Position numbers and translations under genes: made by a program. Below, in pieces: positions 19,625 through 28,189 of a stretch of 64,000 bases of DNA. Origin of the DNA: Thermocaproicibacter melissae (GTDB lineage: Bacteria; Bacillota; Clostridia; Oscillospirales; Acutalibacteraceae). Positions within the stretch are counted from its first letter, which is position 1, and every line of letters starts with the position of its first letter. Below the pieces are notes generated by a model, which was not told the DNA's origin, searched no databases, and worked only from the letters and a program-made list of their open reading frames with translations. The stretch lies in NCBI RefSeq assembly GCF_024498295.1, contig NZ_CP101827.1, positions 310,001 to 374,000 on the forward strand, in the 5' to 3' direction.

Positions 19625-19978
19625 TCATTTTTTCAAATGGCCGTTTTTTGCAGGTTTTTTCTCTTTCTTTGCCTGCGGCTTGTCCGGCTCCGCCTTCCGA
19701 AAACGCACGGAAAACGGAAAGAGCAAGTAAAAAGCCGTCACGCCAAGCACCGTAACTGCCAGCATGAACGGCAGGTTCATGTCGGAAATAAACAGCAGGC
19801 CGTAGTTGATGAGGAACAGTATAGCCAGCGCACCGAGAATATAAACCACGCGTGCCAGACGGGATATCCGGTAAGGCTTCCCGCAGTGAGGGCATACGCC
19901 GGTATGTTTTTTCCCGCGCTGCTTCAGTTCCGGGTAAAGAAACCGGGCCTTGCAGTAAGGACATGTCGGTGAAATCAT
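19625..19978 (-). CDS. Zinc-ribbon membrane protein, copy 2
   Basis: Protein of 117 residues: an N-terminal zinc ribbon made of CPYC and CPHC pairs (about residues 6-33), two membrane spans (about residues 43-64 and 70-88) and a Lys-rich, probably disordered C-terminal tail. It overlaps the end of the preceding, similarly built gene by 4 bp (ATGA). The layout suggests a cytoplasmic zinc ribbon held at the membrane. I recognise no named family. Confidence 0.75.
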   Translation of the reverse strand: MISPTCPYCKARFLYPELKQRGKKHTGVCPHCGKPYRISRLARVVYILGALAILFLINYGLLFISDMNLPFMLAVTVLGVTAFYLLFPFSVRFRKAEPDKPQAKKEKKPAKNGHLKK

Positions 19979-20340
19979 AGCGTTCTGCCGTAACGCGGCG
20001 GCTCCTGAGGCTTTTTTCTTTGCTGCGGCCTCGGCGGTGCCGGCTTGCGAAGTCTCACAAAAAGTGGAGAAACCAGGAAAAACGCAAGAAATAGCAAAAA
20101 AACAGCTCCAAGCGTAAACGGCGCAAACGAAGAGTCAAAAATCAAGCCGAAAATGAAGATGACAAGGCTCACAAGAATTACGGTGAGACCTAGGGTATAA
20201 AGGCTCCTGTCCAGATGCACATTCGAGAGCCCTCCGCATTTTGGGCAGATATATTCGCCGCGGCGCCGAAGCGTCCAGGATTTTGCATAGTTCAGCGTTT
20301 CCCCGCAGTAGGGGCAAGCGGTTTTTTTCTTTCCTTTCAT
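19975..20340 (-). CDS. Zinc-ribbon membrane protein, copy 1
   Basis: Protein of 121 residues with the same architecture as its downstream neighbour: CPYC and CPKC pairs (about residues 9-37), two membrane spans (about 50-70 and 73-92) and a Pro/Arg/Gln-rich basic tail. Start ATG 20340 sits 10 bp after the remB stop, with an AAAGGAGGAGCC site. The two tandem copies probably arose by duplication. They interrupt the usual remB-gyrB neighbourhood. Confidence 0.75.
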   Translation of the reverse strand: MKGKKKTACPYCGETLNYAKSWTLRRRGEYICPKCGGLSNVHLDRSLYTLGLTVILVSLVIFIFGLIFDSSFAPFTLGAVFLLFLAFFLVSPLFVRLRKPAPPRPQQRKKPQEPPRYGRTL

Positions 20341-20350
20341 GGCTCCTCCT

Positions 20351-20623
20351 TTACAGATTTGAAATCTCGTCGGTAAACCCGGTTCTCTTCAGTAGCGTTG
20401 CGGTTGAGATTTGGGATGTATAAACAATGATTTTTCCCTTGCTGTCTTGGCAGAGGATAAAAGACTTCGGCATCTCGTCGGAAATGCTGACGACCTGCCC
20501 GGCCTTCTGCGCCGCCGCAAGGTAATCGCGTGTGGTATTGGAAATTGTGGACGTCTCGAGGTCGAAAATCCCGATGACGTCTTTCATGCGGATGACAATA
20601 TCCTGGCCGAGATGAAGAAACAT
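20351..20623 (-). CDS. remB: RemB/YaaB-like DUF370 regulator
   Basis: Protein of 90 residues of the DUF370/RemA-RemB family, small DNA-binding regulators of matrix genes in Bacillus. It begins MFLHLGQDIVIRMKDVIGIFDLE, the family's conserved start. Start chosen at ATG 20623 with a GGGAGG site; a longer frame to 20704 is spurious because it runs into recF. Its position between recF and gyrB is the same as yaaB in Bacillus subtilis, which supports the name. Whether it controls matrix genes here is unknown. Confidence 0.88.
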   Translation of the reverse strand: MFLHLGQDIVIRMKDVIGIFDLETSTISNTTRDYLAAAQKAGQVVSISDEMPKSFILCQDSKGKIIVYTSQISTATLLKRTGFTDEISNL

Positions 20624-20640
20624 ACTTTTCCTCCCGATGG

Positions 20641-21720
20641 TCAAGTTCCGGCCGTCATTTCTTTCGGAACGCCGTTCTCCACGCGGAACATTTTTCCGCA
20701 ACATTCGGCGTTCACCGCGTCCGGCTCGCAGCAGGTAATGAACACCTGGAATTTTTTCAGCCGGTTCAGCAGGTAATACCGCCGCTCGGCGTCCAGCTCG
20801 CTCAATACGTCGTCAAGAAAGATGACGGGAGTTTCGCCGGTCGTCTTTTCAAGCAATTCGGCTTCGGCCAGCTTCATGGCGATGACCGCCGAGCGCTTCT
20901 GCCCTTGCGAGCCGTAGGCGCGGGCATCCATGCCCGATATTTCCACGAGCACATCGTCGCGGTGGGGCCCAACGCCCGTGTGCCCGGTGAAGATGTCATT
21001 TTTTCTTTCCCTACGCAGTGCTTCCGCAAAATCGGGCGCGCTCCTTTCATAACGGAGCGAGAGCGTTTCGCGCCCGCCGCACATTCCGCTATAAAAAGCG
21101 GCAGCCCGCGGAGAAAGCTGTTCGAGGTATGCCGCCCTTCCGCGCATGATTTTCTCGCCGAGCTGAACAAGCCTTTCGTCCCAGACGTCGAGCGTATCGA
21201 GAAGATCCGCGCATTTCGGAATATCTTTGAGCAAAGCGTTTCTTTGGGAAAGGCTCCGATTGTATTCCGCAAAAACGGCGGCATAGGCGGGCCGAATCTG
21301 GCAGAGAGCCGCGTCGGTGAAGGCACGCCTTCCCGCCGGGCCGCCCGAAAGCAGCGAAAGATGCTCCGGCGAAAAAACAGCAGCGCGGAATTCGCCGATG
21401 AGCGCGGAGCAGGAGCGTTTTTTGACGCCGTTCAGTTCCGCGGAGCGCCTTCCGCCGATTATGCTGATTTTCGCCGTTTGGTCGCGGCCGTCGGCAAAAA
21501 AGTCGAGCCGAATTTCGGCGCTTTCGCAACCGCTGCGCACAAGCTCCGGGTCCTTGGCACCCCGAAAGGAGCGCTCGCCCGTAAACAGCCACATTCCCTC
21601 GAGAAGGTTGGTCTTTCCCTGCGCGTTGCTTCCGTAGATGACGTTTTCCTCCGGCCCCGGAACGATTTCGCCGGAGGGGAGGTTGCGGAAGTCCCGCCAA
21701 GCAAATCGCTGAATCTTCAC
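20641..21720 (-). CDS. recF: DNA replication/repair protein RecF
   Basis: SMC-like ATPase that loads RecA at gaps with RecO and RecR. The 359-residue protein has the N-terminal FRN motif, Walker [13 protein letters not shown] (near residues 31-42), the signature SQGQKRS near 271 and Walker [14 protein letters not shown] near 298. The start is GTG at 21720, overlapping the S4-protein stop (GTGA). The order dnaN-S4-recF-remB matches Bacillus. Confidence 0.95.
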   Translation of the reverse strand: MKIQRFAWRDFRNLPSGEIVPGPEENVIYGSNAQGKTNLLEGMWLFTGERSFRGAKDPELVRSGCESAEIRLDFFADGRDQTAKISIIGGRRSAELNGVKKRSCSALIGEFRAAVFSPEHLSLLSGGPAGRRAFTDAALCQIRPAYAAVFAEYNRSLSQRNALLKDIPKCADLLDTLDVWDERLVQLGEKIMRGRAAYLEQLSPRAAAFYSGMCGGRETLSLRYERSAPDFAEALRRERKNDIFTGHTGVGPHRDDVLVEISGMDARAYGSQGQKRSAVIAMKLAEAELLEKTTGETPVIFLDDVLSELDAERRYYLLNRLKKFQVFITCCEPDAVNAECCGKMFRVENGVPKEMTAGT

Positions 21721-21935
21721 GCTTTGGCCGCCTCGTAGATTTTTCCATTAAATTCGGCACGGTCTCCTGCGCGGAGCTTTTTGCCGCGCATATAGCACAC
21801 GGCGCCGTTGACCTTCACTTGGCCGCTTTGAATCGCCTGTTTTGCCTGGCCGCCGGTTTCAAAGGCTCCGCCGAGCTTGAGAAGGCTGTCCAGCCGGATA
21901 AAATCGCCCTCGAATGTAATTTTTATGGATTCCAT
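21717..21935 (-). CDS. rlbA: S4-domain RNA-binding protein YaaA/RlbA
   Basis: Small 72-residue protein made almost entirely of an S4 RNA-binding fold ([14 protein letters not shown], then [17 protein letters not shown]). Homologues between dnaN and recF are known as YaaA/RlbA and are linked to ribosome assembly. It overlaps recF by 4 bp and lies 3 bp after dnaN, so the three are read as one unit. Confidence 0.92.
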   Translation of the reverse strand: MESIKITFEGDFIRLDSLLKLGGAFETGGQAKQAIQSGQVKVNGAVCYMRGKKLRAGDRAEFNGKIYEAAKA

Positions 21936-21938
21936 GTT

Positions 21939-23048
21939 TTAATCTCCTCCACTCTTAAGCCGCACGGGGAGGACAAGGAACAGGAACGAATTTCCCGAAA
22001 CCGGTGTCATCGTCAGCGGGCTGAGAGCGCCGTTCAGTTTGATTTTTACTTCATCGCATTCCGTATTGCGCAGTGCGTCGAGCAGGTAGCGGCTGTTAAA
22101 GCCCATTTCCACCTCATCGCCGGAAATCTTAGCGGCAAGCCGGTCGTTTGCGCGGCCGATTGCTGTTGAGCACGAAAGGCGGATGCACCCTTCCGAGAAC
22201 AGGCAGCGCACAGGGCTGCGGAGCCGTTCGGTAATCAGGAGGGAGACGCGTTCCAAGCTGGCGATGAAATCGGAAACGGAAACCTGAATTTCCGTTGCGC
22301 TTGTTTTCGGAAGCGCCGCGCGCCAGTCGAGAAACTCGCCTTCCAGCAATCTGGAAATCACGGTGTAATCGCCGATGCGGAACAAAATATGCCTCATGCC
22401 GATTTGAAGCTCCACCGGGTCGTCGTTGTCGCCCAGAAGCTTCATAACTTCGCTCAGGGTCTTGCCCGGAACCACGAAGTTGTTCTTTTCTCCGCAGGAA
22501 ATCGGCTCTTCCCGGATGGCCAGCCGGTAGCCGTCGACGGAAATGAGACGGATTTTCCCTTCTTCCATTTCAAACAGCGTTCCGGTGTAAATCGGTTTTG
22601 CGTCGCTTTCCGCTACGGCAAACAGCGTTTGGCGAATCATTCCCTTTAAAGTGGAGGAAGGGACTTTCACGGTTTTTTCTCCGGTGATGTGTGGCAGCTC
22701 CGGGTATTCTTCTGCCGGAATTCCGGTCACCGAGAACTTTGCTTCGCCGCTTTCAATCTGCGTTACATATTTTTCGTCGCAAGAAAAGTTCACGGTGTCG
22801 CCCGGCAGCCTGCGCACGATGTCCCCAAACAGCTTTGCACCCATGACGATGCTGCCCGGTTCCTTTACGTTCGCAGCAATCTCGGTGGTCATCCCGATCT
22901 CAAGGTCGAAGCCGCAGAGTTTTACGGTTTCGCCTCTCGCAGTAAGAAGGATTCCTTCGAGCGCCGGAATGGAAGATTTCGAGGAGACGACGCGCTGAAC
23001 ATTCAACACCGCCTCATTCAATTTTTGCCTGTCGCAAGAAAACTGCAT
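21939..23048 (-). CDS. dnaN: DNA polymerase III beta sliding clamp
   Basis: Ring-forming processivity clamp. The 369-residue protein spans the three usual clamp domains and ends in the conserved hydrophobic segment (LVLPVRL). Start chosen at ATG 23048 (MQFSCDRQKL), which matches the length and N-terminus of the family and has an AGGCGG site; a longer frame to 23141 would add residues that do not look like a clamp. It lies downstream of dnaA across a 372-bp non-coding gap rich in GTTGAAAA repeats. Confidence 0.96.
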   Translation of the reverse strand: MQFSCDRQKLNEAVLNVQRVVSSKSSIPALEGILLTARGETVKLCGFDLEIGMTTEIAANVKEPGSIVMGAKLFGDIVRRLPGDTVNFSCDEKYVTQIESGEAKFSVTGIPAEEYPELPHITGEKTVKVPSSTLKGMIRQTLFAVAESDAKPIYTGTLFEMEEGKIRLISVDGYRLAIREEPISCGEKNNFVVPGKTLSEVMKLLGDNDDPVELQIGMRHILFRIGDYTVISRLLEGEFLDWRAALPKTSATEIQVSVSDFIASLERVSLLITERLRSPVRCLFSEGCIRLSCSTAIGRANDRLAAKISGDEVEMGFNSRYLLDALRNTECDEVKIKLNGALSPLTMTPVSGNSFLFLVLPVRLKSGGD

Positions 23049-23420
23049 ATTGTAACCGCCTGCTTCCTGTAAAAGTAAAGTCTGAAAGTATTTTTTCAGC
23101 ATTAGGAGTAGTGTGCATGAAAAAGTTGAAAATATTGGCAACCCCAGAATTCATCAGACAATTCACTGTATAAATTTTCAGAAATGCGTTGTTGTAGGAA
23201 TGTTGAAAAATGAAAGCAAAACCAAGAATTCAACTCTCTGTTGAAAACTTTGTGGGGAAAGTTGAAAACTTGTGAAAAATTTCTCTGAGAAGAATTTCAG
23301 GTTTTCAACCGGTTTGTGAGATGTTGAATTCTTTTCCCGAAAAAATGTGGAAAACTTTTTACGTACAAAAAGGCGCAGGAAATCGAAAAATTCCTGTCTG
23401 TATAATTTTTTTGAGAGACG
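23049..23420. other. dnaA-dnaN intergenic region with GTTGAAAA cluster
   Basis: AT-rich and non-coding. It holds four direct GTTGAAAA copies (starting 23125, 23202, 23240, 23261) and one inverted copy (TTTTCAAC, 23302-23309). Two matches to the relaxed DnaA-box consensus are TGTGAAAAA (23271-23279) and TGTGGAAAA (23346-23354). In Bacillus the corresponding gap is part of the bipartite origin where the DNA unwinds. It also carries the dnaN promoter, which I could not place. Confidence 0.6.
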
Positions 23421-24734
23421 CTACCGGTCGCGGATATTCTTAATAATATCGTTCACGGTAGCCTTAATCTTCGGGTCGCGTGCTGTCTTTTCGTCAATCT
23501 GCTGGAGCGCATAGACGACGGTCGAGTGGTCGCGGCCGCCGAATTCCTGCCCAATGCTCTCCATAGACATGTCCGTAATTTCACGCACGACATACATAGC
23601 GACCTGTCTTGCGTTGGAAATGTTCGCCGAACGGCGCGAGGAACGGATCTCCTCGGCCGTGGTGCCGAACGTACGTGCGACTTCGTCGATGATTTTCTCG
23701 ACGGTTACCGGTGTAGGCTGGTCGTTGTTGATGATGTCGCTGATTGCCGCCTGCGCGGTCTGGATATTGTATGGATCGCCGTTGAGGAGGTGGAATGCCT
23801 TCATTTTCTTCACGGCGCCCTCCAGCTGGCGGATGTTGTTCTTCAGCCGGTTCGCTATGTATTCGATGACGCCGTCCGGAAGGTCAATTTTCAGAAGCTC
23901 CGCTTTGCGCTTGATGATTGCGATTCGGGTCTCGAAATCCGGCGGCTGAATATCCGCGGTCAGGCCCCACTCAAAGCGAGTGAGAAGACGCTCCTCCAAA
24001 GTCTGAATATCCTTCGGCGGACGGTCGGATGTGAGCACAATCTGTTTTTTTGCCTCGTAGAGCGTGTTGAAGGTATGGAAGAATTCCTCCTGCGTCGAAT
24101 CCTTGCCCGCGATGAACTGAATATCGTCCACGAGCAGAACGTCGGCGCGGCGGTACCGGTTATGAAAATCTCCCGTTGTGCCTCGGCGGATTGCTTCAAT
24201 CAACTCGTTTGTAAATTCGTCGCCCTTAATGTAGATGATATTCATGTCCGGGTGAGTGCGGTTGATTTCGCTGCGGATGGCGTAGAGAAGGTGTGTCTTG
24301 CCGAGGCCGGAGTTCCCGTAAATGAAAAGCGGGTTGTAGAGGGAAGCCGGTTTGCTGGCGACGGCCATGGAAGCGGCGTGCGCAAATTTATTGGACGGCC
24401 CGACGATGAACGTGTCAAACGTAAATTCATAGTTTTCGCTTGCCGCGGCCTCATCTTCCCGTTTCGCCTCAGGCTTTGCCTCTTCCGGGGTAATCAGCCG
24501 AATCTGAATCTCTTGGCTGAACACCTGACGGAATGCTTCTTCGAGAAGATCCTTATAATAATGTAAAACCGTCTGCCGGTGCAGCTCATTCGGGACCTGC
24601 AGGACGGCAGTGCCGTTGGAAAAGTCCAGTGTCAGCGGTTCAATCCTGCCAATCCAGGTTGAAAACGCAATTTCCGTGATTCTACTTTTGCAGTAGTCGC
24701 AGACAAGGTTCCAAACTTCCGTAAACGATTCCAT
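23421..24734 (-). CDS. dnaA: Chromosomal replication initiator DnaA
   Basis: AAA+ initiator that binds DnaA boxes and opens oriC. The protein is about 437 residues. Domain I is at the N-terminus (FTEVWNLVCDYC, then FSTWIGRIEPL), followed by a Glu/Ala-rich linker (about 90-115). The AAA+ domain has Walker A GNSGLGKTHLL (near residues 146-156) and Walker B LLVDDIQFIAGK. The C-terminal helix-turn-helix carries the signature GGRDHSTVVYA. I prefer ATG 24734 because it aligns with the usual MENxxxLW start; an in-frame TTG at 24746 is the alternative, and both have only weak ribosome sites. Confidence 0.96.
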   Translation of the reverse strand: MESFTEVWNLVCDYCKSRITEIAFSTWIGRIEPLTLDFSNGTAVLQVPNELHRQTVLHYYKDLLEEAFRQVFSQEIQIRLITPEEAKPEAKREDEAAASENYEFTFDTFIVGPSNKFAHAASMAVASKPASLYNPLFIYGNSGLGKTHLLYAIRSEINRTHPDMNIIYIKGDEFTNELIEAIRRGTTGDFHNRYRRADVLLVDDIQFIAGKDSTQEEFFHTFNTLYEAKKQIVLTSDRPPKDIQTLEERLLTRFEWGLTADIQPPDFETRIAIIKRKAELLKIDLPDGVIEYIANRLKNNIRQLEGAVKKMKAFHLLNGDPYNIQTAQAAISDIINNDQPTPVTVEKIIDEVARTFGTTAEEIRSSRRSANISNARQVAMYVVREITDMSMESIGQEFGGRDHSTVVYALQQIDEKTARDPKIKATVNDIIKNIRDR

Positions 24735-24910
24735 AACTGATCTCAAACCTCATTTTCCCTCGGAGCATTTTTTATCTTCCTGTGCCACCCACTGGCCGTT
24801 TTCGGCACAATGTTTCATGAAAGCACAAAAACCCATTTATAATCATAGCACAAATTGATGCTGTTTTCCGCAAAAAAAGCAAAGAAAACGTATTTTTCCA
24901 TTTATTTCAA

Positions 24911-24958
24911 TTTTGCACAAGAACAGCCTCCGTCTTTTGCACAAGAACAGCCTCCGTC
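24911..24958 (+). repeat. Tandem 24-bp repeat carrying DnaA boxes
   Basis: Two exact, adjacent copies of a 24-base unit (24911-24934 and 24935-24958), each opening with TTTTGCACA, a match to TTWTNCACA. A degenerate third start (AGCACAA) follows 25 bp later at 24963. Confidence 0.9.
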
Positions 24959-25171
24959 TAACAGCACAAAAACCAAAAAGTTGCCCTGTGGAGGGAAACT
25001 TTTCAAAGAAATTTTATTTTCCGGTATTTAGAGATATTTTTCCAGATACAATATTACCATAATTGTTTGCAAAGAAACAGCACTTTTCTGCAAAATTTCT
25101 TCTCGAGGGTTTTAGAAAAGCTTTAAAACTGTGGAAAAGGCAGGAAATGGAGTTTATCGAAAGAAAAAGTC

Positions 25172-25200
25172 TTTTCAACCGAGGAAAGATGTGATATAGT
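25172..25200 (+). promoter_or_regulatory. Candidate rpmH promoter (extended -10)
   Basis: TTTTCA (25172-25177), 17-bp spacer, TATAGT (25195-25200) preceded by TGA, giving an extended -10. The -35 overlaps TTTTCAAC, the inverted form of the GTTGAAAA motif seen at the origin. Confidence 0.45.
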
Positions 25201-25350
25201 AAACTCTATAGGGCCTCGGGTAAGACGTATAAGCGGACAGGTCCCGGGGAGGCTGCGCTTTCCGCGAAAATCGCCGCGGAAATTTTGCCGGCATAGTCCG
25301 GAATGGAAGAAGCCGAAGCGCAGGCCGAATTACCCGAAAGGAGGGTTTTT

Positions 25351-25485
25351 ATGTTCAGAACTTTTCAGCCGAAGAAGCTGCACCGCAAAAAAGAACATGG
25401 CTTCAGAAAGCGTATGGCTACCGCGAACGGCCGCAAGGTGCTTGCACGCCGTAGGGCAAAGGGAAGGGCACGCCTGTCCTATTAA
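25351..25485 (+). CDS. rpmH: 50S ribosomal protein L34
   Basis: Complete 44-residue L34 (starts [14 protein letters not shown], ends [12 protein letters not shown]), very basic as expected. Start chosen at ATG 25351 because of the ideal AAAGGAGG site 7 nt upstream. A long leader (about 25201-25350) can fold: GCCT-CGGG (25213-25220) against CCCG...AGGC (25243-25253), and TTCCGCG (25260-25266) against CGCGGAA (25275-25281). It is the first gene rightward from oriC, followed by rnpA as in most bacteria. Confidence 0.97.
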   Translation: MFRTFQPKKLHRKKEHGFRKRMATANGRKVLARRRAKGRARLSY

Positions 25486-25596
25486 TTTATGGGCGTGCTC
25501 ATTGCGGTTGAAACGGGATACCGAAAATGAGCTGCCGGCTTCGGCTGAGGCGGCCTTTTTCGGTGATTTTCCCATAACTGAACAACCTGACAGCGA

Positions 25597-25932
25597 ATGA
25601 CAAAGATTGAGAGTATAAAAGACAACAGAGCATTTCAGCGTGCCTATGCCCATGGAAAATATTTTGTTGGGCCGGTGCTGGTTACTTATGTGATAAAAAA
25701 CCGGCTTGGCGTGGTGCGCGTAGGAATTACAACCGGGAAAAAAATCGGCAATGCGGTGCAACGGAACCGTTCCCGCCGAGTGATCCGCGAAGCGTTCCGT
25801 ACCCTGAACAAAGAAATCAAACCCGGGTATGACCTAATTTTCGTCGCTAGGGCGAAAACACCGTTTGTGAAAAGCAGCGAAGTTCAGCGCGCTATGGAGC
25901 AGCAGCTGACAAACGCTGGCGTTTTTCTGTAA
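25597..25932 (+). CDS. rnpA: Ribonuclease P protein component
   Basis: Protein subunit of RNase P, which matures tRNA 5' ends with the catalytic RNA. The 111-residue protein has the typical N-terminal NRAFQRAYAHGKY segment and the RNR signature (AVQRNRSRRVIREAFR, about residues 52-67). The start at 25597 has little ribosome site; it may depend on coupling with the upstream rpmH transcript. The RNase P RNA gene is not in the window. Confidence 0.95.
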   Translation: MTKIESIKDNRAFQRAYAHGKYFVGPVLVTYVIKNRLGVVRVGITTGKKIGNAVQRNRSRRVIREAFRTLNKEIKPGYDLIFVARAKTPFVKSSEVQRAMEQQLTNAGVFL

Positions 25933-25938
25933 GAGACT

Positions 25939-26169
25939 ATGAAGAAATTAATGATTGCGGCTATTCGATTTTACCAAAAGGCACTTTCCCCGTTAAAAAG
26001 GAGGCCGTGCTGCATTTATTACCCAACATGCTCAAATTACGCCATTGAGGCGATTGAACGGTTTGGGGCAGTGAAAGGATTTTTTCTGGCACTGTTCCGT
26101 TTTTTACGCTGCAACCCGTTCAGCAGGGGCGGTTATGATCCTGTACCTGAAAAAAAGGCAAAGCATTGA
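25939..26169 (+). CDS. yidD: Membrane protein insertion efficiency factor YidD
   Basis: Small 76-residue YidD with the conserved pattern [29 protein letters not shown] and [14 protein letters not shown]. It has an amphipathic N-terminus that associates with the inner face of the membrane and helps YidC. It begins 7 bp after rnpA and ends 25 bp before yidC, so all belong to one transcript. Confidence 0.95.
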   Translation: MKKLMIAAIRFYQKALSPLKRRPCCIYYPTCSNYAIEAIERFGAVKGFFLALFRFLRCNPFSRGGYDPVPEKKAKH

Positions 26170-26193
26170 TCGAATTAGAGGAGTATTTTCCGC

Positions 26194-27192
26194 ATGAACG
26201 ACATTTTCAATTTCTTTGGCAGCATCCTTGGCTATCTGCTGTGGTGGCTGTATTATCTCGTCGGCAACTATGGCGTCGCGATAATCCTGTTCACCCTCAT
26301 CGTCAAGATGTTTTTGTTTCCGTTCTTTATTAAACAGCAGCGTTCCATGGCGGCTACCGCCAAATTGTCGGTTAAGCAAAAGGAAATCCAAAAAAAATAT
26401 GCGAACGACAAGCAGCGTATGCAGATTGAAATGCAGAAGCTGTATGAAAAGGAAGGTGTTAACCCGTCCGGCGGCTGCCTGACGATGATTCTTCCTTTCC
26501 TTGTAATGTTGGGCTTGTACTATACCGTGTTGAACCCGCTTTCCAATGCACTCCACCTTTCTTCGGAAGCGGTCAACAAGGCAGTTGCAATGTTGAATCA
26601 CGTTCCGGGCATCGGAAATTCCTTCAACACGCAGTATGCACAGATTGAAATTGTCAAAAACTTTACCAACCTTAAGCCATTTCTCGGAATGTTCAGCGGC
26701 GACGAGTTGGCAAGGCTTGAGTCGTTCAACCATGGATTTAGATTTCTTGGCTTGAACCTGCTCGATACGCCGTGCGACGCCGCGAATATTTTCGGAACAC
26801 TGTTCCGCTCCAACCTGTGGATTATTCCTGTGCTCTGCCTTGTTGTGTACCTTAGTTCTCAGTTCATAACCACGAAAATGATGTCCGCCGTGCAGCAGCA
26901 ACAGCAGCAGGGTTGCGTGAAATACACCATGTACATCATGTCTTTCGTTTCCGCATGGTTTGCCTGCACCGTTCCTGCAGCCGTCGGTTTTTACTGGATT
27001 ATTTCCTCGGCTCTCGGCTTCGTACAGAACGTCATTATGAACAAATGGTACGGGCCGGACGCTTTGAATGCTCAGGCGGAAGCACGGCGAGTTGCCCTGC
27101 TTGAACAGGAAGAAGCTGCTATTAAACCAATTCCACATGTTGCGATCAAAGAGAAGGCGGGCTCAAAAAAAGTTGAGAAACGCCGTAAATAA
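26194..27192 (+). CDS. yidC: Membrane protein insertase YidC/SpoIIIJ
   Basis: Inserts membrane proteins alone or with Sec. The 332-residue protein has the Oxa1/YidC core: a first span with NYGVAIILFTLIVKM, the cytoplasmic coiled hairpin (KQKEIQKKYANDKQRMQ, about residues 61-78), PFLVMLGLYYTVLNPL, and the later spans ending SALGFVQNVIMN. It lacks a lipobox signal peptide, unlike Bacillus SpoIIIJ. A segment of about 90 residues between spans 2 and 3 is longer than in Bacillus. An AGAGGAG site precedes ATG 26194. Confidence 0.95.
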   Translation: MNDIFNFFGSILGYLLWWLYYLVGNYGVAIILFTLIVKMFLFPFFIKQQRSMAATAKLSVKQKEIQKKYANDKQRMQIEMQKLYEKEGVNPSGGCLTMILPFLVMLGLYYTVLNPLSNALHLSSEAVNKAVAMLNHVPGIGNSFNTQYAQIEIVKNFTNLKPFLGMFSGDELARLESFNHGFRFLGLNLLDTPCDAANIFGTLFRSNLWIIPVLCLVVYLSSQFITTKMMSAVQQQQQQGCVKYTMYIMSFVSAWFACTVPAAVGFYWIISSALGFVQNVIMNKWYGPDALNAQAEARRVALLEQEEAAIKPIPHVAIKEKAGSKKVEKRRK

Positions 27193-27236
27193 ATTTCCTG
27201 CACACGGAAAACGTGTATGATGGGAGGAAGTTGCAA

Positions 27237-28058
27237 ATGAGAGAAGCCATCGGCATCGGCGAAACTGTAGAGCTTGCAAAAGAAGCTGCGTGCAAAGAGT
27301 TGGGCGTGGAGTCTTATGAAGCGGAATTTGAAATTCTTGAAATGCCCACCAAAAAGACATTCGGTATTTTCGGCGGAAGTCCGGCAAAGGTTCGTGTCTA
27401 CATTGAGGACGACCCTGCCCAAGTTGCTGCGGATTATTTGAAAAAAGTGCTCTCATGCATGGGAATTCAGGATCCCGAGATTAATATTCAGAAAGAAGAA
27501 GGCGGCGCACTGCTGACCATTAAAGGCGACGATGTCGGATTTATCATCGGCCACCGCGGGGAAACACTGGACGCGCTCCAGTACCTCGCCGGACTTGTTG
27601 CCAATCATGTCGGAACCGGATATTACCGCATCGCCCTCGATATCGGCAATTACCGCGAGAAACGCCGCGAAACGCTCGAGTCCCTCGGCAGAAAGATGGC
27701 CGAAAAGAGTCTGCGCAACGGCCGCAACTGCTCTCTCGAGCCGATGAATCCTTATGAGCGCCGTATTATTCACACCGCCGTGCAGACGGTGGAAGGCGCA
27801 AAGTCATGGTCGGAGGGCGAAGACCTTCAGCGCCATGTGGTCATCGGGCCGATTGAAGGCGAACGTATTCATCGCCGCCCGTCAGGGAAAAAATACGGCC
27901 GCCGCAAAAATCAGCAGCGCGGAAGATCCCGCCGTCCGCAGGACAGCAGCAAACCGGCTGTCAATGCTCAGTCCGAAAACAATGCGGAAAACGAGCCGCG
28001 TCCGGTGAAATCGGAAACGAAAGGCTCGCTCTATCAAAGAGTCGATTTATCACACTGA
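27237..28058 (+). CDS. khpB: RNA-binding protein KhpB (Jag/EloR)
   Basis: Protein of 273 residues: an N-terminal Jag domain (residues 1-50, with KKTFGIFGG), a KH-II domain with the IIGHRGETLDALQYL loop (about residues 102-117), an R3H domain (YERRIIHTAV near 178) and a basic, disordered tail. With KhpA it binds RNA and influences cell elongation in streptococci. Start chosen at ATG 27237 with a GGGAGGAAG site; the frame also opens at 27213. It follows yidC as usual and ends in front of a strong terminator. Confidence 0.93.
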   Translation: MREAIGIGETVELAKEAACKELGVESYEAEFEILEMPTKKTFGIFGGSPAKVRVYIEDDPAQVAADYLKKVLSCMGIQDPEINIQKEEGGALLTIKGDDVGFIIGHRGETLDALQYLAGLVANHVGTGYYRIALDIGNYREKRRETLESLGRKMAEKSLRNGRNCSLEPMNPYERRIIHTAVQTVEGAKSWSEGEDLQRHVVIGPIEGERIHRRPSGKKYGRRKNQQRGRSRRPQDSSKPAVNAQSENNAENEPRPVKSETKGSLYQRVDLSH

Positions 28059-28116
28059 GTTGTAATCTTTTGGAGTTTGGGGAGTTATATATGGCCTTTT
28101 AGAAAGGCCCACAGTG

Positions 28117-28143
28117 CAGGGAAAGGCGCAACGCCTTTCCCTG
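28117..28143 (+). terminator. Terminator after khpB
   Basis: Perfect 12-bp stem CAGGGAAAGGCG (28117-28128) / CGCCTTTCCCTG (28132-28143) with a 3-nt loop and TTTCTG after it. It separates the rpmH-khpB unit from mnmE. Confidence 0.85.
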
Positions 28144-28189
28144 TTTCTGAGAAAACGCAAATTCGCATGACAGGACGGAGGAACAAAGT

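Larger units (their letters stand above)
24735..25350. other. oriC: Putative oriC, dnaA-rpmH intergenic region
   Basis: A non-coding, AT-rich stretch of 616 bp from which genes diverge on both sides. It contains six same-orientation GCACAA words (start 24805, 24823, 24848, 24915, 24939, 24964). Two of them are in full DnaA-box matches TTTTGCACA (24911-24919, 24935-24943). One TGTGGAAAA lies at 25130-25138, and long A/T runs lie between 24990 and 25130. The right part (25201-25350) is the structured rpmH leader. Origin assignment rests on gene order and box clustering. Confidence 0.65.

Noticed and set aside
24911-24958. CRISPR-like repeat
   Set aside because: Only two directly adjacent copies without spacers; the units are better explained as duplicated DnaA boxes.
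25330-25761. 143-codon minus-strand ORF across rpmH and rnpA
   Set aside because: Overlaps two certain genes in antisense and has no family features.
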